From Echinometra lucunter (taxonomy: Eukaryota > Echinodermata > Echinoidea > Camarodonta > Echinometridae), in contig CM057154.1 in the NCBI GenBank assembly GCA_029962745.1, positions 21,861,585 to 21,925,584 on the forward strand: a stretch of 64,000 nt of DNA, given 5' to 3'. Positions 35,572-47,985 of the stretch are shown here, in pieces. How positions within the stretch are numbered: the stretch's first letter is position 1; every line of letters starts with the position of its first letter. The translations under genes were made by a program, and so were the position numbers. Below the pieces are notes generated by a model that was not told the origin of the DNA, searched no databases, and was given only the letters and a program-made list of their open reading frames with translations.

Positions 35572-36265
35572 GCTATATTTATACCCCCTTAACCTCACTG
35601 GACAACTATTCCAAAACAGCTGGGAAAATTACCCACTGTCCTCCTCCTCCCTTTCCCCCTCCACCTCCCACTCCTCCCCCGCCCCCCCCCCCCCCCCCTC
35701 CAACAGCAAGCTCCTGGACAACTACCTCTTCTGCAATTAACCCTAGATATTTGGCCTATAGCCTATGGATAATTGGGTTAATTCTTTTAAGAAGGTACTT
35801 TGTAGGGTAGATGTTTAAGTGGGAGGGGGGATAATTTTATTTGCATGGCAGTCAAAAGTGTAGCTAAGTATATAGAGGAGAGAAATGTTGAGGATATGAT
35901 ATCTTCCTGGAGGATGCTTTAGAATACAGCATTCTCTTTGGGGAATTGTTAATTACTTGGGAGTGGCAGATCATATTTTTTCAAAAAAGGGGGGTGATCA
36001 GCTTTTTCAGGTATCCGTTTTAATCAAAAAATTTGCTGACATGTAAAAAAAAAGGGGGGGGGGTTCCTCAGAATATCAGGAGTCTATTTCACTTCCCAAA
36101 TTCACTGATAACAAAAGAAACTGCCCCTTGCCTTTAAAAGGGGGGAGGTGGCCGATTGAAACTCTCAGCCCATCCCTTGAATCGGCCACAGACATAAGAT
36201 TACAATGTTATCCATGAAATCAAAACAGTTCATGATGCCAAGTTCACATCTGTATAAGATTAGTG

Positions 36266-36338
36266 GTTGTAACAACCAAGGGGGCTTTGAATCTATGTAA
36301 AATAATATGAGTTAATGCCCCTTTGGCTTTCAACAGAT
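36266..36338. mobile_element. Family E MITE, diverged copy
   Basis: Shares the core AATAATATGAGTTAATGCCC and the terminal GGCTTTCAACAGAT with other E copies; the left arm is more mutated. Confidence 0.6.
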
Positions 36339-36479
36339 TTCATTATCGTCAGAAGACATCCAAAACTATATTTTCAAAGCAGATCCCTTCTAAAACAACT
36401 GACATGCCTTAACCGTCATGTGTAGCTTATACACTGTACCTCTCTGCCATCCTCTTCCCACCCTCAATTGAACATCATT

Positions 36480-36562
36480 CACTTTCATTCTTTCTCTCTC
36501 TCTTCCTCACTCTATCTCCTTTCACTGCCCTCCCTCTCCCTTTTCTCTCTCTCTCTCTCTTT
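36480..36562 (+). repeat. CT-rich tract
   Basis: TCTCTCTC and CCCTCTCCC blocks preceding the larger array at 36717. Confidence 0.8.
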
Positions 36563-36716
36563 CTTCCACCTCACAATTATTCACTTCGTTAACACAGTGG
36601 GTGGATCTACTCACACGAGTACAAAACTATAACTTCTTTTCACATTGTATTTCATGAAATTCAGTTATGATACCTCATTTCTCTCCCCTCTTACTATTAA
36701 TCTCTCTTCATAATGC

Positions 36717-36927
36717 TCTCTCTCTCTCTCTTCCTCCCTCCATCCTTTATCATTCTTTCTTCCTGTCCTCTCTTATCTTTCCTTCCCTCCTCTTTCTTTC
36801 CTTTTCTCTCTCTCTCTCTCTATTTCTTTCTCTCTCTCTCTCTTCCTCCCTCCATCCTTTATCATTCTTTCTTCCTCTGTCCTCTCTTATCTTTCCTTCC
36901 CTCCTCTTTCTCTCCTTTTCTCTCTCT

Positions 36928-36976
<49 letters not shown>

Positions 36977-36985
36977 CCTTCTCTT
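36717..36985 (+). repeat. CT microsatellite with duplicated 110-bp module
   Basis: (CT)n is interrupted twice by TTCCTCCCTCCATCCTTTAT and following similar sequence, so a mixed unit is duplicated before a long pure (CT)n. Confidence 0.9.
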
Positions 36986-37723
36986 TCTCCTGCTCACAAT
37001 AAGTCATTTCATTACCATAGTGGGTGGATCCCAATACACCCAATGCAAACCTGACTCCTTGTAACAACATCATAATTGAGAGCTGCAAATGAAATAAGCA
37101 CATTCCCAATAGGTGAGTCATACCAAGGTGTACAAAACGTAACGAGCAACGTACGTTTATCATTCTATCCTGTGCATTTTACCTATCAAAAGTGACAAAG
37201 ATTTCCTGCATCGCGTTCTTTAAACAAGAAACAATAGATTGTAACTGTTTCTCATCATTTCATTCTTCATACTAAATTTCAGAAATTAATTTCTGAAATG
37301 GACAAATGAAATCATACTTCCAGACAAAATCAATAAAATTCAATCATCACAGTCAAAAAGAGAAAAGTCAAGTCTAACCATTAGCATAATGTTTTAGAAT
37401 GGGATATTGGTCAATATGATTAAATTGGTTTACTTGAACCAAGATTTCTTCGGCAACAAAATTATCTTCTGACCTAAACCTTGGCCAAAATATATCATTT
37501 TCTGGTTTCCTTCAGTTGAAATGATCAAGAGCTGGGTACACATGTAGTTATAACAAACAATGGTCACCAAAAAATGACCATTCCTTTTTTATAGCAAAAG
37601 CACCTTTAAAATATTTATTTTCTAACAGATGTAGAAGAAAATCATATGGTTGATTGTTACACATTGCAACAGTTTCAATAATCTGCACATATTTGTACAT
37701 TCAGAATGCATGTGCATGGTTAA

Positions 37724-38211
37724 AGACATTGGTTAAAATTGTTATGATTTTAAAAAATCTTGTTTTGTTACTTGAAAATGGGATAAACATAAGGGTTATA
37801 GCGTAAAAATACCAGTCTGAAAGTTTCAAAGTATAATATCCACAGGAAGTATTTTTAAATATCAAAAATGTGAACCAATGTTTGAAAAATATACGAGGGT
37901 CGGTTGCACAGAATAGACATAAGGAGTGCGCATGCGTGTATGACTCGTGTTACCGTACTGTGTGTATTGGCGTATCACGCGGCAGGAGGCACATAACGGT
38001 ATTTTCAAATTCAAGCAAAGCGGTCCCTCTTAGTGATTGTCTCGTGAGACGAAGGATAATAAAATCGCAGTTTGCGTCAAACTTACAGTTTTTCATTCCA
38101 TATTACGGTTGGTTTCAGGGTTTTTGAGTACAAATACAAGTACTCATAAACATGTTTTACCTTAGTTTGAGAATTTTTTAAATCAGCTGCTCACAAAGTT
38201 AGCCAATGCCT
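37724..38211 (-). mobile_element. Family A MITE, copy 3 (inverted, older)
   Basis: Same layout as copy 2 but more diverged: the left terminus reads AGACATTGGTTAAA, the right flank is TTTA instead of TTAA, and the GCGCATGCG core has lost a CpG. The left TTAA is at 37720-37723. Confidence 0.85.
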
Positions 38212-38219
38212 TTTATGGT

Positions 38220-38310
38220 TCTCATTTTCTCCCTCTTTCTCTCTTCCCCTTTTTCTCTCTTTCTCCCTCCTCTTTCTGTCTGTCTCTCTATAATTCTCTC
38301 TTTTCCTTGC
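38220..38310 (+). repeat. CT-rich tract
   Basis: Pyrimidine-rich tract directly after family A copy 3; another CT tract follows near 38640-38690. Confidence 0.8.
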
Positions 38311-39826
38311 TGTAACTAATCAAGCAATGATAATCTTTCAATATTTTGAGTAGTCTTTTTTTTTCATCTACACATCTCTGCTCAAGTCGTAAATTATTCT
38401 AGCCCATTTCTGGCAATATTGCAATAGTCACGATAAAAAACTTCTCAGAGGGAAAATTATATGTACATAATTTTTTTTTTCGTTGGAGAGGGTGGGCACT
38501 AAGTAACACTACAAGTGTTTGTTAAACTTTCCTTACTCTCTATTGCCCTTTTACTCCTACCCTTTTTTCTTTTTTTTTCTGTTTTAACCTCCCTATTCCT
38601 CTTCATTTCTTTCAAGCTGCTTCTTTATTTCTTCCCATCTCCCCCTCTCTCTCTCTCCTAATCTCTTTCTCTCTCTTTCCTCTCTATGATCTCCCCAATG
38701 CTTCTGTCCATCCGCAAGTGACCATTAGCAATATTTATCGACATAACCGGAATTCCTTACGACCGGACAGGACAGCGGACGGTCACCAAGTAAAGTTATC
38801 GGGAGGCAGAAGTCGCAAACAACAACTTAATGATTTTAGCCATCCCCCATGATTGGGACCACAACAAGGAAAGGCATCATATGCATCTGGAACTAACATC
38901 ATCAATATCATAATTTGACAACTACAAATAACACTGTATCAGAGGCTGGTAGGGCTTGCCCTCCCCATCACATTGACATATGGGGGAGGGGTCATTATAC
39001 TCTTCCAAAGTAGTCTTCAAAGACAGACCTTACTATTAATATTCCAACTGAACTTGAAACCCTAGAGGTGAACTCCATTATGATGAATATCTGTTTCAAC
39101 AACAATCTGAGAATATTTTAATTTCTAAATGCCACAGGGAAATCGCATTCTGGCTACACAAAAATCAAACTATCCACAAAAAAAAAAAATTATGCAAACT
39201 TTTATCGTACCCTAACGACCAGTGGGTACTGGTAAAGGTTCTTTGAATATATGCATACAATTGGATCTACAGGTAATAGCTTCTTTTACGGCCTATGAAG
39301 GTTAATGCAAACCTTTAACTTTTTGCTAGGCATTGACGAGCACATAGCTACGGCAACAGCTTTGTTTTTCCTTTCCCCTGTAAAACTATTTTCATATCTG
39401 TTCTGATGCTGAAGACTAGGTAATTATAGGGTACAGACTGCAAGGTTAAGGACCTATATCAAGTACACCCATAGACAGGGATTGAAAGATATTGATTTAT
39501 ATCATACAACCTCGTTAGGAGACTGGTAATGTTCTAGTGATGAGTTAACTTAATTTGTGATATGCTGCATAAGGCTAACTCTTTTTTTTTTCCTTTGATT
39601 TGAGTACCAAATTTGTACCAGCAACTTTGTACTGTATTTCATTTTTTTTTTTTTATTTAATCATATTTGCTATTATGCTATTGCAGTGTTCTACTGATAC
39701 ATGTACCCTAGGTTGTAATATTTCTGTCGTGTTGACTCTTTCCGTACTTTATATTCTGTACTTTGTTATATGGACCCTTATTAGAAATCTCAGTTTCTTT
39801 CATCACCATTACTTGTTCTAATCTCT
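38311..39826. other. Gene-free stretch
   Basis: CT-rich patch at 38640-38690, a GC-richer CGGACAGGACAGCGGACGG near 38765 and poly-T tracts near 39580 and 39645. No gene recognised. Confidence 0.4.
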
Positions 39827-40300
39827 GACCGTTTTCATTTGAGCGCAGAATGCATCATTTAAATTAAGATTACAATTACGCTATTAGAATATGGTCCGTA
39901 CACACAACCAAAAAAGGCTTCGTGGATTCTGCGGTTTTGCATTTCAGATCAGAGCGAGGAGAGGTGTGGCTTTTTTCCCAGGTACCCATCAATCACTCGT
40001 GCACGATGCTCTCGAAGCCATCGAGCCTTTGTTTTTTCTACGGAAGTGGTTGAAAGGTCACCATAAACTCTGCCCCCAAAACACGATTTGGAGGTCAACC
40101 CATACACACAACAGCTTCTTTCCGTAATTCGGAAGAATCGTCACAGAAAAACACCTCTTGACCGTCATTTGAATTGCACAATTCAAATTACGCTCTGTTC
40201 CATTCAGACGCCAAATTGCGTAATATGAATTAAGATACTAGTGATGCGTCATTAGAATCTTATTTCAAATTACGCATTCTGCTCCCATCTGAAAACGGTC
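39827..40300. mobile_element. 474-bp MITE with GACCGTTTTC inverted ends
   Basis: GACCGTTTTCATTTGAGCGC (39827) pairs with GCTCCCATCTGAAAACGGTC (ending 40300), and both arms continue with GCAGAATGC. AATTACG motifs are repeated inside. The 78-codon frame inside is not supported as a gene. Confidence 0.75.
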
Positions 40301-40558
40301 CATATGTAGACTGAAACAACCCTAGTTACTACAATGTACCCATACCTTTCAATTTGTGTTATCTCAACTTGCAATGTCTTCTCTGCCGTGGAATGTTTTT
40401 GTGGCATCTCTTTCTCTCAGTCACTGATGTGGCAGCCATCTACAGAAAAAAAAAATCAAGACCTTGATTCAATTGAAATATACATCTGAACTGAAAAAAA
40501 AAATTCTGTGGTGTTCTTGCTATTCACACTCTCAAAAGAAAACCAGTGACACTGCATA

Positions 40559-41124
40559 TTGTCTGTTCAGAGCCAAAAGGGCGTTAAAAGCATTGGCAGA
40601 CTTTGTGAGCAGCCAATTTCAAGTATTCTCAAACTAAGATGAAACATGTGTATGAGTATTTGTATTTGTACTCAAAAACCCTGAAACCAACCATGATTTA
40701 GAATGTAAAACGTCAGTAAGACGACACGAACTTATTTTTGGTCTCAGAGACAATAAAATAAGAGGACTGTTTTGCTCGAATTAAAAAAGACCGTTATTTG
40801 CCTCCCTGCGCGTGATACACCAATACACACAGTACGGTCCGGTGAGCCATGCGCGTATGCGCACTCCTTACGTCTAGTCTGTGCAACCGACCTTTATATA
40901 TATATCAAACATTGGTTCACATTTTTAATATATTTAAACATACTTCCTGTGGATATTATTCTTTGAAACTTTCAGACTGGTATTTTTACACTATAACCCT
41001 TCTGTTTATCCCATTTTCAAGTAGCAAAGCAAGTTTTTTTTAAATTATAACAATGTTAACCAATGCCTTTAACTCATATCATTTTATACAGTCTTAATGC
41101 CCTTCTGGCTCTAAACAGACGATA
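40559..41124. mobile_element. Family E short palindromic MITE, split by family A copy 4
   Basis: The left half (40559-40587) starts with GTCTGTTCAGAGCC and the right half (41069-41124) ends with GGCTCTAAACAGACGAT. The halves are complementary as in intact E copies. It is interrupted by 481 bp of family A plus the duplicated TTAA. Confidence 0.85.
40588..41068 (+). mobile_element. Family A MITE, copy 4, nested inside a family E palindrome
   Basis: The element is flanked exactly by TTAA at 40584-40587 and 41069-41072. Removing it plus one TTAA joins the two halves of a family E element into a continuous match with the copies at 13049 and 17199. This proves TTAA target duplication. The NRF1-like palindrome has decayed to GCGTATGCGC. 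Confidence 0.92.
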
Positions 41125-41835
41125 TGATGTCTGTTTCAGCATATCAGCATGTAGGAATATACTGGAATCCAAAAAATGTAATTTTGCATAATTCTAAGAA
41201 TGAGAATTTTCTATGCGGACATTGAAATTATTTCTGTACAGGACAACCAAGGCTTGTTTCCAGATGTAATCATAAAGCCAAACGCATTTTATCAAACTGC
41301 AAGTCACAGCTCCTTTTTTACGATCAGCTTATAATTCAATTACCCTGAAAGAAAATGTCTGCCTTGAAAGTATAAATCATGCTATGTTACACAATAAATC
41401 ACACCGTATTGTCGACCAAACTTGTGCCACACAACAACTGTTAGTGTTGATGGGAACACAAGGATAATTAGTTGGCAGTAACCTCAAACAGAGACCTCAA
41501 ACTGTCAGTGATGCTCAAGAAATAGTGATGAGATACATGCCAGATCATACTCACATATTTCTGAGCATATGACTGTATAATTTTGCAAAAAGGTTCATTC
41601 AGACATGCTGAATAAATAGCAACAGAGAAACTGCAATAGTTTTTTTTTAATACTAATTGAATACAGGGGCCGAATTGTCCCCCCCCCCTCCCTTTTGAAG
41701 CCGATGAAATGGGGTTTTTTGTTTTGTTTTGTTTTTCTTTTCTTTTTTTGCTTATCAGTGAATTTGGGGAGTAAAATAGACACCTAAAAATGCCAAGGAG
41801 CTTTTTCTTTCTTTTTAAATTTTTTTTTGCTTAAA

Positions 41836-41878
41836 AAACATTTTTTTTTTTTTTTTTTTTTTTTTGGGGGGGGGGGGT
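41836..41878 (+). repeat. Adjacent T-run and G-run
   Basis: A long T homopolymer passes directly into a G11-type run; C-runs occur nearby at 41680 and 41903. Confidence 0.85.
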
Positions 41879-42814
41879 AAAACAGACACCTGAAAAAGTC
41901 GATCCCCCCCCCTGAAAAATTCTGGATCCAGCGCTAGAATAGCAAGTGGAGAAGAGTGAACCTACAACAAACCCATGCCAGTTGGTTACCTGTTTTTGTG
42001 TTATAAGATACAAACATGTGAAAAGCATTAAACTCAAAAGCCCCTGTGTTTATTTTATTTCATTTTCTGTTGTTGTTTTTGTTTTTAAAGAAGTTCATCA
42101 ATGCATGTGTGAACAAGCCTTAGTGAAATAATTTGTCTGAAATTGCCCAAAATGATTTCCATCTATCAGAATAGAAGAATCAATCAAATGAATAAAATTA
42201 CATATCACCTTGTGATACTAGTTGAAGCAAGTTATATTTTTATTGCTATTCATTATTTTGAAAAGAAATTATTTCACTGTATTCATATGACGGGAATGCA
42301 GGATGATATCAGCAAATCAGTATTAACCTTCAGTTGAAGACCACAAACTGTCAATGTCGCAAGGGTACGGCAGATGACACAGATTTCTGGCAGTTATTTC
42401 CAACGTTGCTCTCCTTGTCAGATGACATTAATGTGGCCTGACTTTACTCTGTGAAAGATATCAAATAATTTTGTGAAATATCATTTCAATGCCAAATGTA
42501 TTACTTAAAGTCTTACAACATCATATCAATTTGTATTCATACAAATGGAAAGGACTTTCCTTTATCTTACATTGCTTCATTCCTTTGTGGTAGATGCATT
42601 TCATTGTGACTTTGATATTCTGAACATTTTCTTTACTGTATTCATAACAAATTAAATTATCCAAAAAGCCCTATACAAGGCACAGCTATGCAAAACAATA
42701 TTTAATTGAAAAAACATCATATGGACATGAAAAACAATATTCTGAAACAATGTGAATAGTGATATCATTGGGTTTTTCCCTTAACATGACAAAGAATCTT
42801 CTTTCATTACGTTG

Positions 42815-42848
42815 TAAAAAAAAAAAGAAAGAAAGAAAGAAAGAAAAC
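42815..42848 (+). repeat. GAAA microsatellite
   Basis: A-run followed by (GAAA)n. Confidence 0.9.
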
Positions 42849-43207
42849 CTTTAGATAAGAATCTGCCCAACAATGTTTTCTACATTCTAATATACCAACT
42901 CTTTCTATTCCCCTCTCACATCTACGCAAGTGTAGAGAAGCATTTATTGAAAGGTGTTGCTACTTCAAGTTTTCGTCACTATGGTATTTAGGGGGAAATC
43001 CCACAGAACTGCAATGCAAAAATACCCTCACTCCCCGGCAACAGGCAAATCCCCTGAAATAATCATCTGCAGATATGTCAATCGCAGTCTAACAAATTAA
43101 AATGTGCAAGCACAAGGTTTTTCTGTGTACCGTATAATAAGATCAATGATAAATCTCGAAAGTGACTGTTCAGCTCAGAGGAACGTACACCTGCGAAAAT
43201 TGCTAGT

Positions 43208-43285
43208 AACATGATAAAAACTACTTTGGAAAAGTGAACTTAAGGCAACTTCCATAACCCTATCCATCACTTTTAGAAATGTGCA
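43208..43285 (+). mobile_element. Family F MITE, left-end fragment
   Basis: Matches the first 78 bp of the element at 11885 (AACATGATAAAAACTACTTT then AACTTAAGGCAACTTC). No right end was found. Confidence 0.6.
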
Positions 43286-44064
43286 CAAATTACTAACTCT
43301 TACATCACCACAAAGTTTACATACATTTACGGTAAACTTAAATTTCACAAGACAAATCTGTATCAAGATTTCTTTTCAATTGTTCCTTTTTAAAATGCAC
43401 TTCACAATTCATGTGCTGCTTCAATTTCCAAGAAAAAATCTATTTCTCTCTGTCCCATAGATACTTTGCTAGATGACAAATTTGTAATATATTTTTCAAA
43501 ACTAAATAATGGGTATGGAAAAAAAAATCATGTGATATTTGTATGAGCTAAAAAATGTGTACTGAATTTAGTCTCTGTATGTAGAAATAGTACTTCTGAT
43601 ATGAATTGGGTTTTGGAACATAACCAGTGATTGACAGTCTAAATTAAAAAAAGATAATGTAAGAAATAATTTTCCTCCTCCATTAAAGGTGAAAAGAGAC
43701 AGGCCAAAATTGTGAAAGAGTAAAAGTATCATAAATGAAATTAGGTATGCACCATGCACAAATATGGTAGGAAAGAGTATGAATAGCCCAATTACCACGC
43801 ATCCCACTTTCAACCAAATGAGATTGAAATTTGAACCTTATTTCAAAAGTGCAAATTTAATTATAATGAGGAGTGTCAGGCAAGTATGAGGGGAATTCCA
43901 CTTATTTGGCAGGGGGGAGGGGTCCTCATAAATGCGATACAGAGAGAGTGATCAGAAGACAGGGATGGGGTCATTTGCACTAGACTAAAGTTCACCACAA
44001 GTTTCGCCCTTTTTGGCACGAGTGAGATGGATGTTGGCAGGGAACGGCAGTGGACATGGTAGAA

Positions 44065-44355
44065 TTGCTCTCAAAAGAAAAGTGAACGCATTCACTCTAT
44101 TAGGAGTGAATTTAAGAAAAGAGTGCATTTAGAGTGAATTTAGAGGGAATTAAGAGTAAAAATTGTGATATTCACTCTTTTCGGGGTGACTTCAATGATC
44201 ACTCAAGGATTTTGAGTGATCGCTGAGGTCACCCCTTAAAGAGTGAATAAAGAGTGAATATCACAATTTTTACTCTTAATTCACTCTTAATTCACTTTAA
44301 ATTCACCCTAAACAGAGTGAATGCTTTCACTCTTCCTTTTTTTTTTAATAGAGTG
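44065..44355. mobile_element. Long foldback built of AGAGTGAAT repeats
   Basis: Two arms containing many ATTCACTCTT/AGAGTGAAT units, TAAGAGTAAAAATTGTGATA and GGGGTGAC pair around a centre near 44208. The ends resemble CACTCT elements, but the TA duplication is not clear. Confidence 0.7.
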
Positions 44356-44384
44356 GCAATGATCATGCTGTAGGCATTGTAGAT

Positions 44385-44412
44385 AAGAGAGAGAGAGAGA
44401 GAGAGGGAGGGG
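44385..44412 (+). repeat. GA microsatellite
   Basis: (GA)n followed by GGGAGGGGGT. Confidence 0.9.
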
Positions 44413-44454
44413 GTAATGATGAGGACACTGATTGTGAAAATGATTATGATTGTA

Positions 44455-44634
44455 CACTCTACAAAGAAATCAATGTTAAATCACCATTTAAATGTTAGAT
44501 TAACATTTTGAACATGATGCATTCAGCACTCTAAAGGTTGCAATCCAGCATGTTCAAAGTGTTTACCATTTTTTAAAACGTAGTCACTCCTCGGCCCTTT
44601 GGAATGGTGATTTAACATTTTAGTTTTTAGAGTG
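44455..44634. mobile_element. MITE with TA target site (CACTCT ends)
   Basis: TA dinucleotides flank CACTCTACAAAG and its counterpart CTAAAAACTAA...AGAGTG. ATGTTAAATCACCATT is present in both arms. Confidence 0.7.
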
Positions 44635-45189
44635 TAATAATGATAAGGAGGGGGAGAAAGAAGAGGAGAGAGAAAAGAATAGTCATGTGATAAAGACTGT
44701 ATTGGTAGCAATAATACCAACTTTACTATTCAACTTGAATACTGACAAAAAAGAGAAAAGAAATATCACAAAAAACCTATCTGGTAGGGTAGTTAAGCAA
44801 AATGATATGGCACGGAAAAAAACCCGTAAAGAACGCAAAATGCATGTTGTCGTCTGTATTGTTTGCATTCCGGACACATCTTTGGCACCATTGTGTTTGG
44901 CTATGCTGAGAGTTCATAGAGATTGATATGTCTATACATGTACTTTGCAAAACGACAAGAAGGAAATGATAAAAGGAGAACAAAGAAAATCTGCAAGTTC
45001 ACATACTTGCAATATCTCAACAAAATTACTGAATTAGAATGGTAAACAAGCTATGAGTATTAAGTAAATTACTTGTGTGAACTGCCCCTGTGAAGTCTGC
45101 AAAAAACTTGTGTCTGTTTGTGATCATGGTCAATAGTCTTTGTCATGTTAACCCGAAACCCAAGACCAACATCGTCTAAATCCACTGAG

Positions 45190-45740
45190 ATCAGGGGATG
45201 GAGGATGGGACAAGAATGGGGGATGAGAGGATGCAAGATGGGGCATGAGAGGAAGAAAATTTGGGATATGTGAGATAAGAGATAGAGAAGGGTAGAAGAT
45301 GTAAGATGAGGAAGAGGATAGGATATAGAAGATGAGTTGGAAGATAAAGGGGAAATGAAAATAGAAAATGTGGATGAAAGGGGAAAGGATGTGAGATGGG
45401 GGTGAGAGAGAAGAGAAGAATGGAGGATTTCAAATAATGGAGCAAATGAAATGGGGATGAGGGGGGATAGAACAAAATATGAAAAGAAGGGGAAAGGAGA
45501 AATGAAAATATGAGATGAGGGGGGTGGGAGGAGGATGAGAGATGGGGTGGTGAAGAGACGAATCAGATATACAGGATGAATAGAAAGGATAGGATTTGAT
45601 GTTATGATGGAGAAAGGGAAGAGGATAGAAGATTTGCGAAGATGGGGAGGAGGAGCAGGAGCAGGAGGAGCAGAAGGAGCAGGAGGAGGAGCAGGAAATG
45701 AGGGATGGGACTGAGAAATGTGGGATTTGAGAAGAGGAAG
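45190..45740 (+). repeat. Polypurine block (GGA/GAT/AGA-rich)
   Basis: About 550 bp strongly purine-biased, with recurrent GATGAGAG, GGATGAG and GGAGCAGGAGGAG. Minus-strand Ser/Pro/Leu frames are compositional. Confidence 0.8.
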
Positions 45741-46125
45741 AGGAGGATAAGCATGGATGATATGATGATCGTGAAAGACATCTGGTTACTCTTACAATCG
45801 TCACGTCCAGTCCTGGCCCAACCCCCATCTCCTCAAACTTTAGAAGAAAGCTGAAAGTCATTACATGAAAATCCCATTTATTTGAATAATGCCAGAGGCC
45901 ACAAGAGAATGATCGATTATCACTGTCAAAATAAGCTTAAAGCTCAAGAAATCTTTGATTTTTGTCCTCGAAAAGCCCATCATGAAAAACAATTATATTC
46001 AGAAAAAAAATGTTTGCAGTAGGATCTCTATTCTTATTTTACAGCATCATGGTGTTTATTAAACTGAACGTGAGAACAACAATACATTTTTTTTTTTAGC
46101 TAGCATCTGGTTAAAATAGAAATAT

Positions 46126-46366
46126 CTTTCTATTTTGAGAAAATATCAATGGGTCATATGGAATCCACTCTTCAATCACCTGCTCAGGGGAAGAAGGGCA
46201 TTAACTTGCAGGTCAGCATGTACATTTTAAGGAGGCCATACAAGTTTGCTGTTACAAACTGCTCAATCTGGTTATAATTGAAAATTCTTTCTATTTTGAG
46301 TATGTCAGAGGACCTAATGGAATCCTCTCCATCTAATCATCAGTTCAGAGCCAGAAGGACTTAACT
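46126..46366 (+). repeat. Diverged direct repeat, about 162-bp period
   Basis: TTTCTATTTTGAG, TGGAATCC and a GAAGG...TTAAC ending occur at 46126-46203 and again at 46288-46366 with many substitutions. Confidence 0.5.
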
Positions 46367-46413
46367 CCTATCACTAAACATAGGGTTAATACCCTCCTGA
46401 CTCTCAGCAGACA
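46337..46413. mobile_element. Family E MITE, diverged copy
   Basis: Begins CATCAGTTCAGAGCCAGAAG and ends CTGACTCTCAGCAGAC. The central part differs from other copies. It sits at the end of a diverged direct repeat covering 46126-46366. Confidence 0.55.
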
Positions 46414-47689
46414 ATGCAATCTTTGGTAGATCTGAATGTCTTTCAGTGGAGCTCTTAAGCTAGCATCCCCACCAGACCCCGAGCAAGATGCCATCCCCAT
46501 GCACCAGACCCCATGATTCTAAAGATACCCTCCTCCTACTGGGAGATGAGGTTTGTGGTATGGCAGGGGATTAGCGGAGGTGAAGGGTGGCACCAGGGCT
46601 GGCTTAGGGGAGACTGGTCATTGTGGATTAAGGGGATCCACATGATGCAGATGTACAAACAAATTATTTGCAGTGTGCCTGGCAGAAAGACCTAAATGAG
46701 ACAAGTGAAATTTTTATTTTTGATTTGTTACGAAATGAAACGATGAAATAATAAAGAGAATTCATACCCCATCATTGTTAATGATTCATATAAGGACATG
46801 AAATACGCTAGATGGGCAATTCTACGTCGGAAAAACAGTCACCTTATTCACATTTATAGTAAAAACAATCACTTTGATAGCCCTGAATAGCCAAATCTTT
46901 GAATTAAAAAAAAGCTGAAACAATAAAGAATTCCACAATCTTAGTCTGTGTTGGTATAATGCATGTTTAATTCAAAAGACATGTTTGAAAATTAAAACTG
47001 GCACTTTTTTCTGGTAATTCCGTTACCGAGGTGTTATACCACAATATCATGAATGTAAGAATAAAATCGTTGGAATGAAAGAGCTCACATGAAAGGATGG
47101 GCATATTTACAGAGCATTAAATGGTGAGAGGGAAGGCAGAGTACAAAAGAGGCACGGAAAGTCTAAAAATGTTGGTAACAGAATAACACCCTTACCGTGG
47201 AATTGCCCAGATACATAAAGTTAAAAAATACTTATTTTCAAGACTTTAAGACAGACATTTCTAGAAATGTGCATCTCCTGGTCATGCATTTTTTACGTCC
47301 TTCTGCCATGCACAAACTGGACATCCAGGAATTTGCATGATTGGAAGGTCAGCTGTATGGGGGATTTAACAATACTGCCCATGTAGGCTTTATGTGAAAT
47401 GTGTCATGTTTGGCTTGCAAAGCAGTAACAAATATAAAGCTCCACAAATATATTTTCTTTAGACTCTAAACTGTCATCATTGCTGGTATATCACAGGTGA
47501 CTAGTTATAATGATTTGTTTAGTGCCACACTTTACATCCTTATGGGAGCTTACTATTTAATACTATGCAGTGAACTAACATGGTAACAGTAAAACATTGT
47601 CAGTTTCAGGAATTCAGGAGCAAAATACCTAAAATTATAGCTTAAGTATCAAAATAGATACCAGCCCTGGGCCGGTATTCTGAAAATTG

Positions 47690-47985
47690 TTTTATCTTTT
47701 ATGTTATTTCAATTCTTTCTTTTCTTTACTTTCCTTTTTCTTTCTTGAGGAATCCACGTCACTACAAGCATTGCTTTTCTGTGGATTTCTCTTTTCCAAT
47801 ATCATTTTTTTTTCTTTTAATACACTATGTCAAGCAGACATTTAATTTGTTTTGATGTTAAATAAGAGAAAAAAAATGTATGTTAATTTACAATATTTCT
47901 GTTTAAAAGAAGAAAAAATATTTTATGTCTTGTGTTATATTGGAAATAAAACCTGAACTTGAAACTTGAACTTGAAACTTGAATT
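47690..47985 (+). mobile_element. Possible non-LTR retrotransposon 3' tail
   Basis: A T-rich 3'-UTR-like segment ends TGGAAATAAAACCTGAACTT followed by tandem CTTGAAACTTGAA units. Such short tandem tails are typical of some LINE clades. No reverse-transcriptase frame is present. Confidence 0.35.

Larger units (their letters stand above)
41125..44064. other. Gene-free stretch of about 2.9 kb
   Basis: Contains homopolymer runs near 41680 and 41836, a GAAA tract and a family F fragment (all listed). The remaining AT-rich sequence shows no supported ORF. Confidence 0.4.

Noticed and set aside
36750..37163. 137-codon Arg/Glu-rich minus-strand frame
   Set aside because: Complement of the CT microsatellite.
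45430..45861. 143-codon Ser/Pro-rich minus-strand frame
   Set aside because: Complement of the polypurine block.
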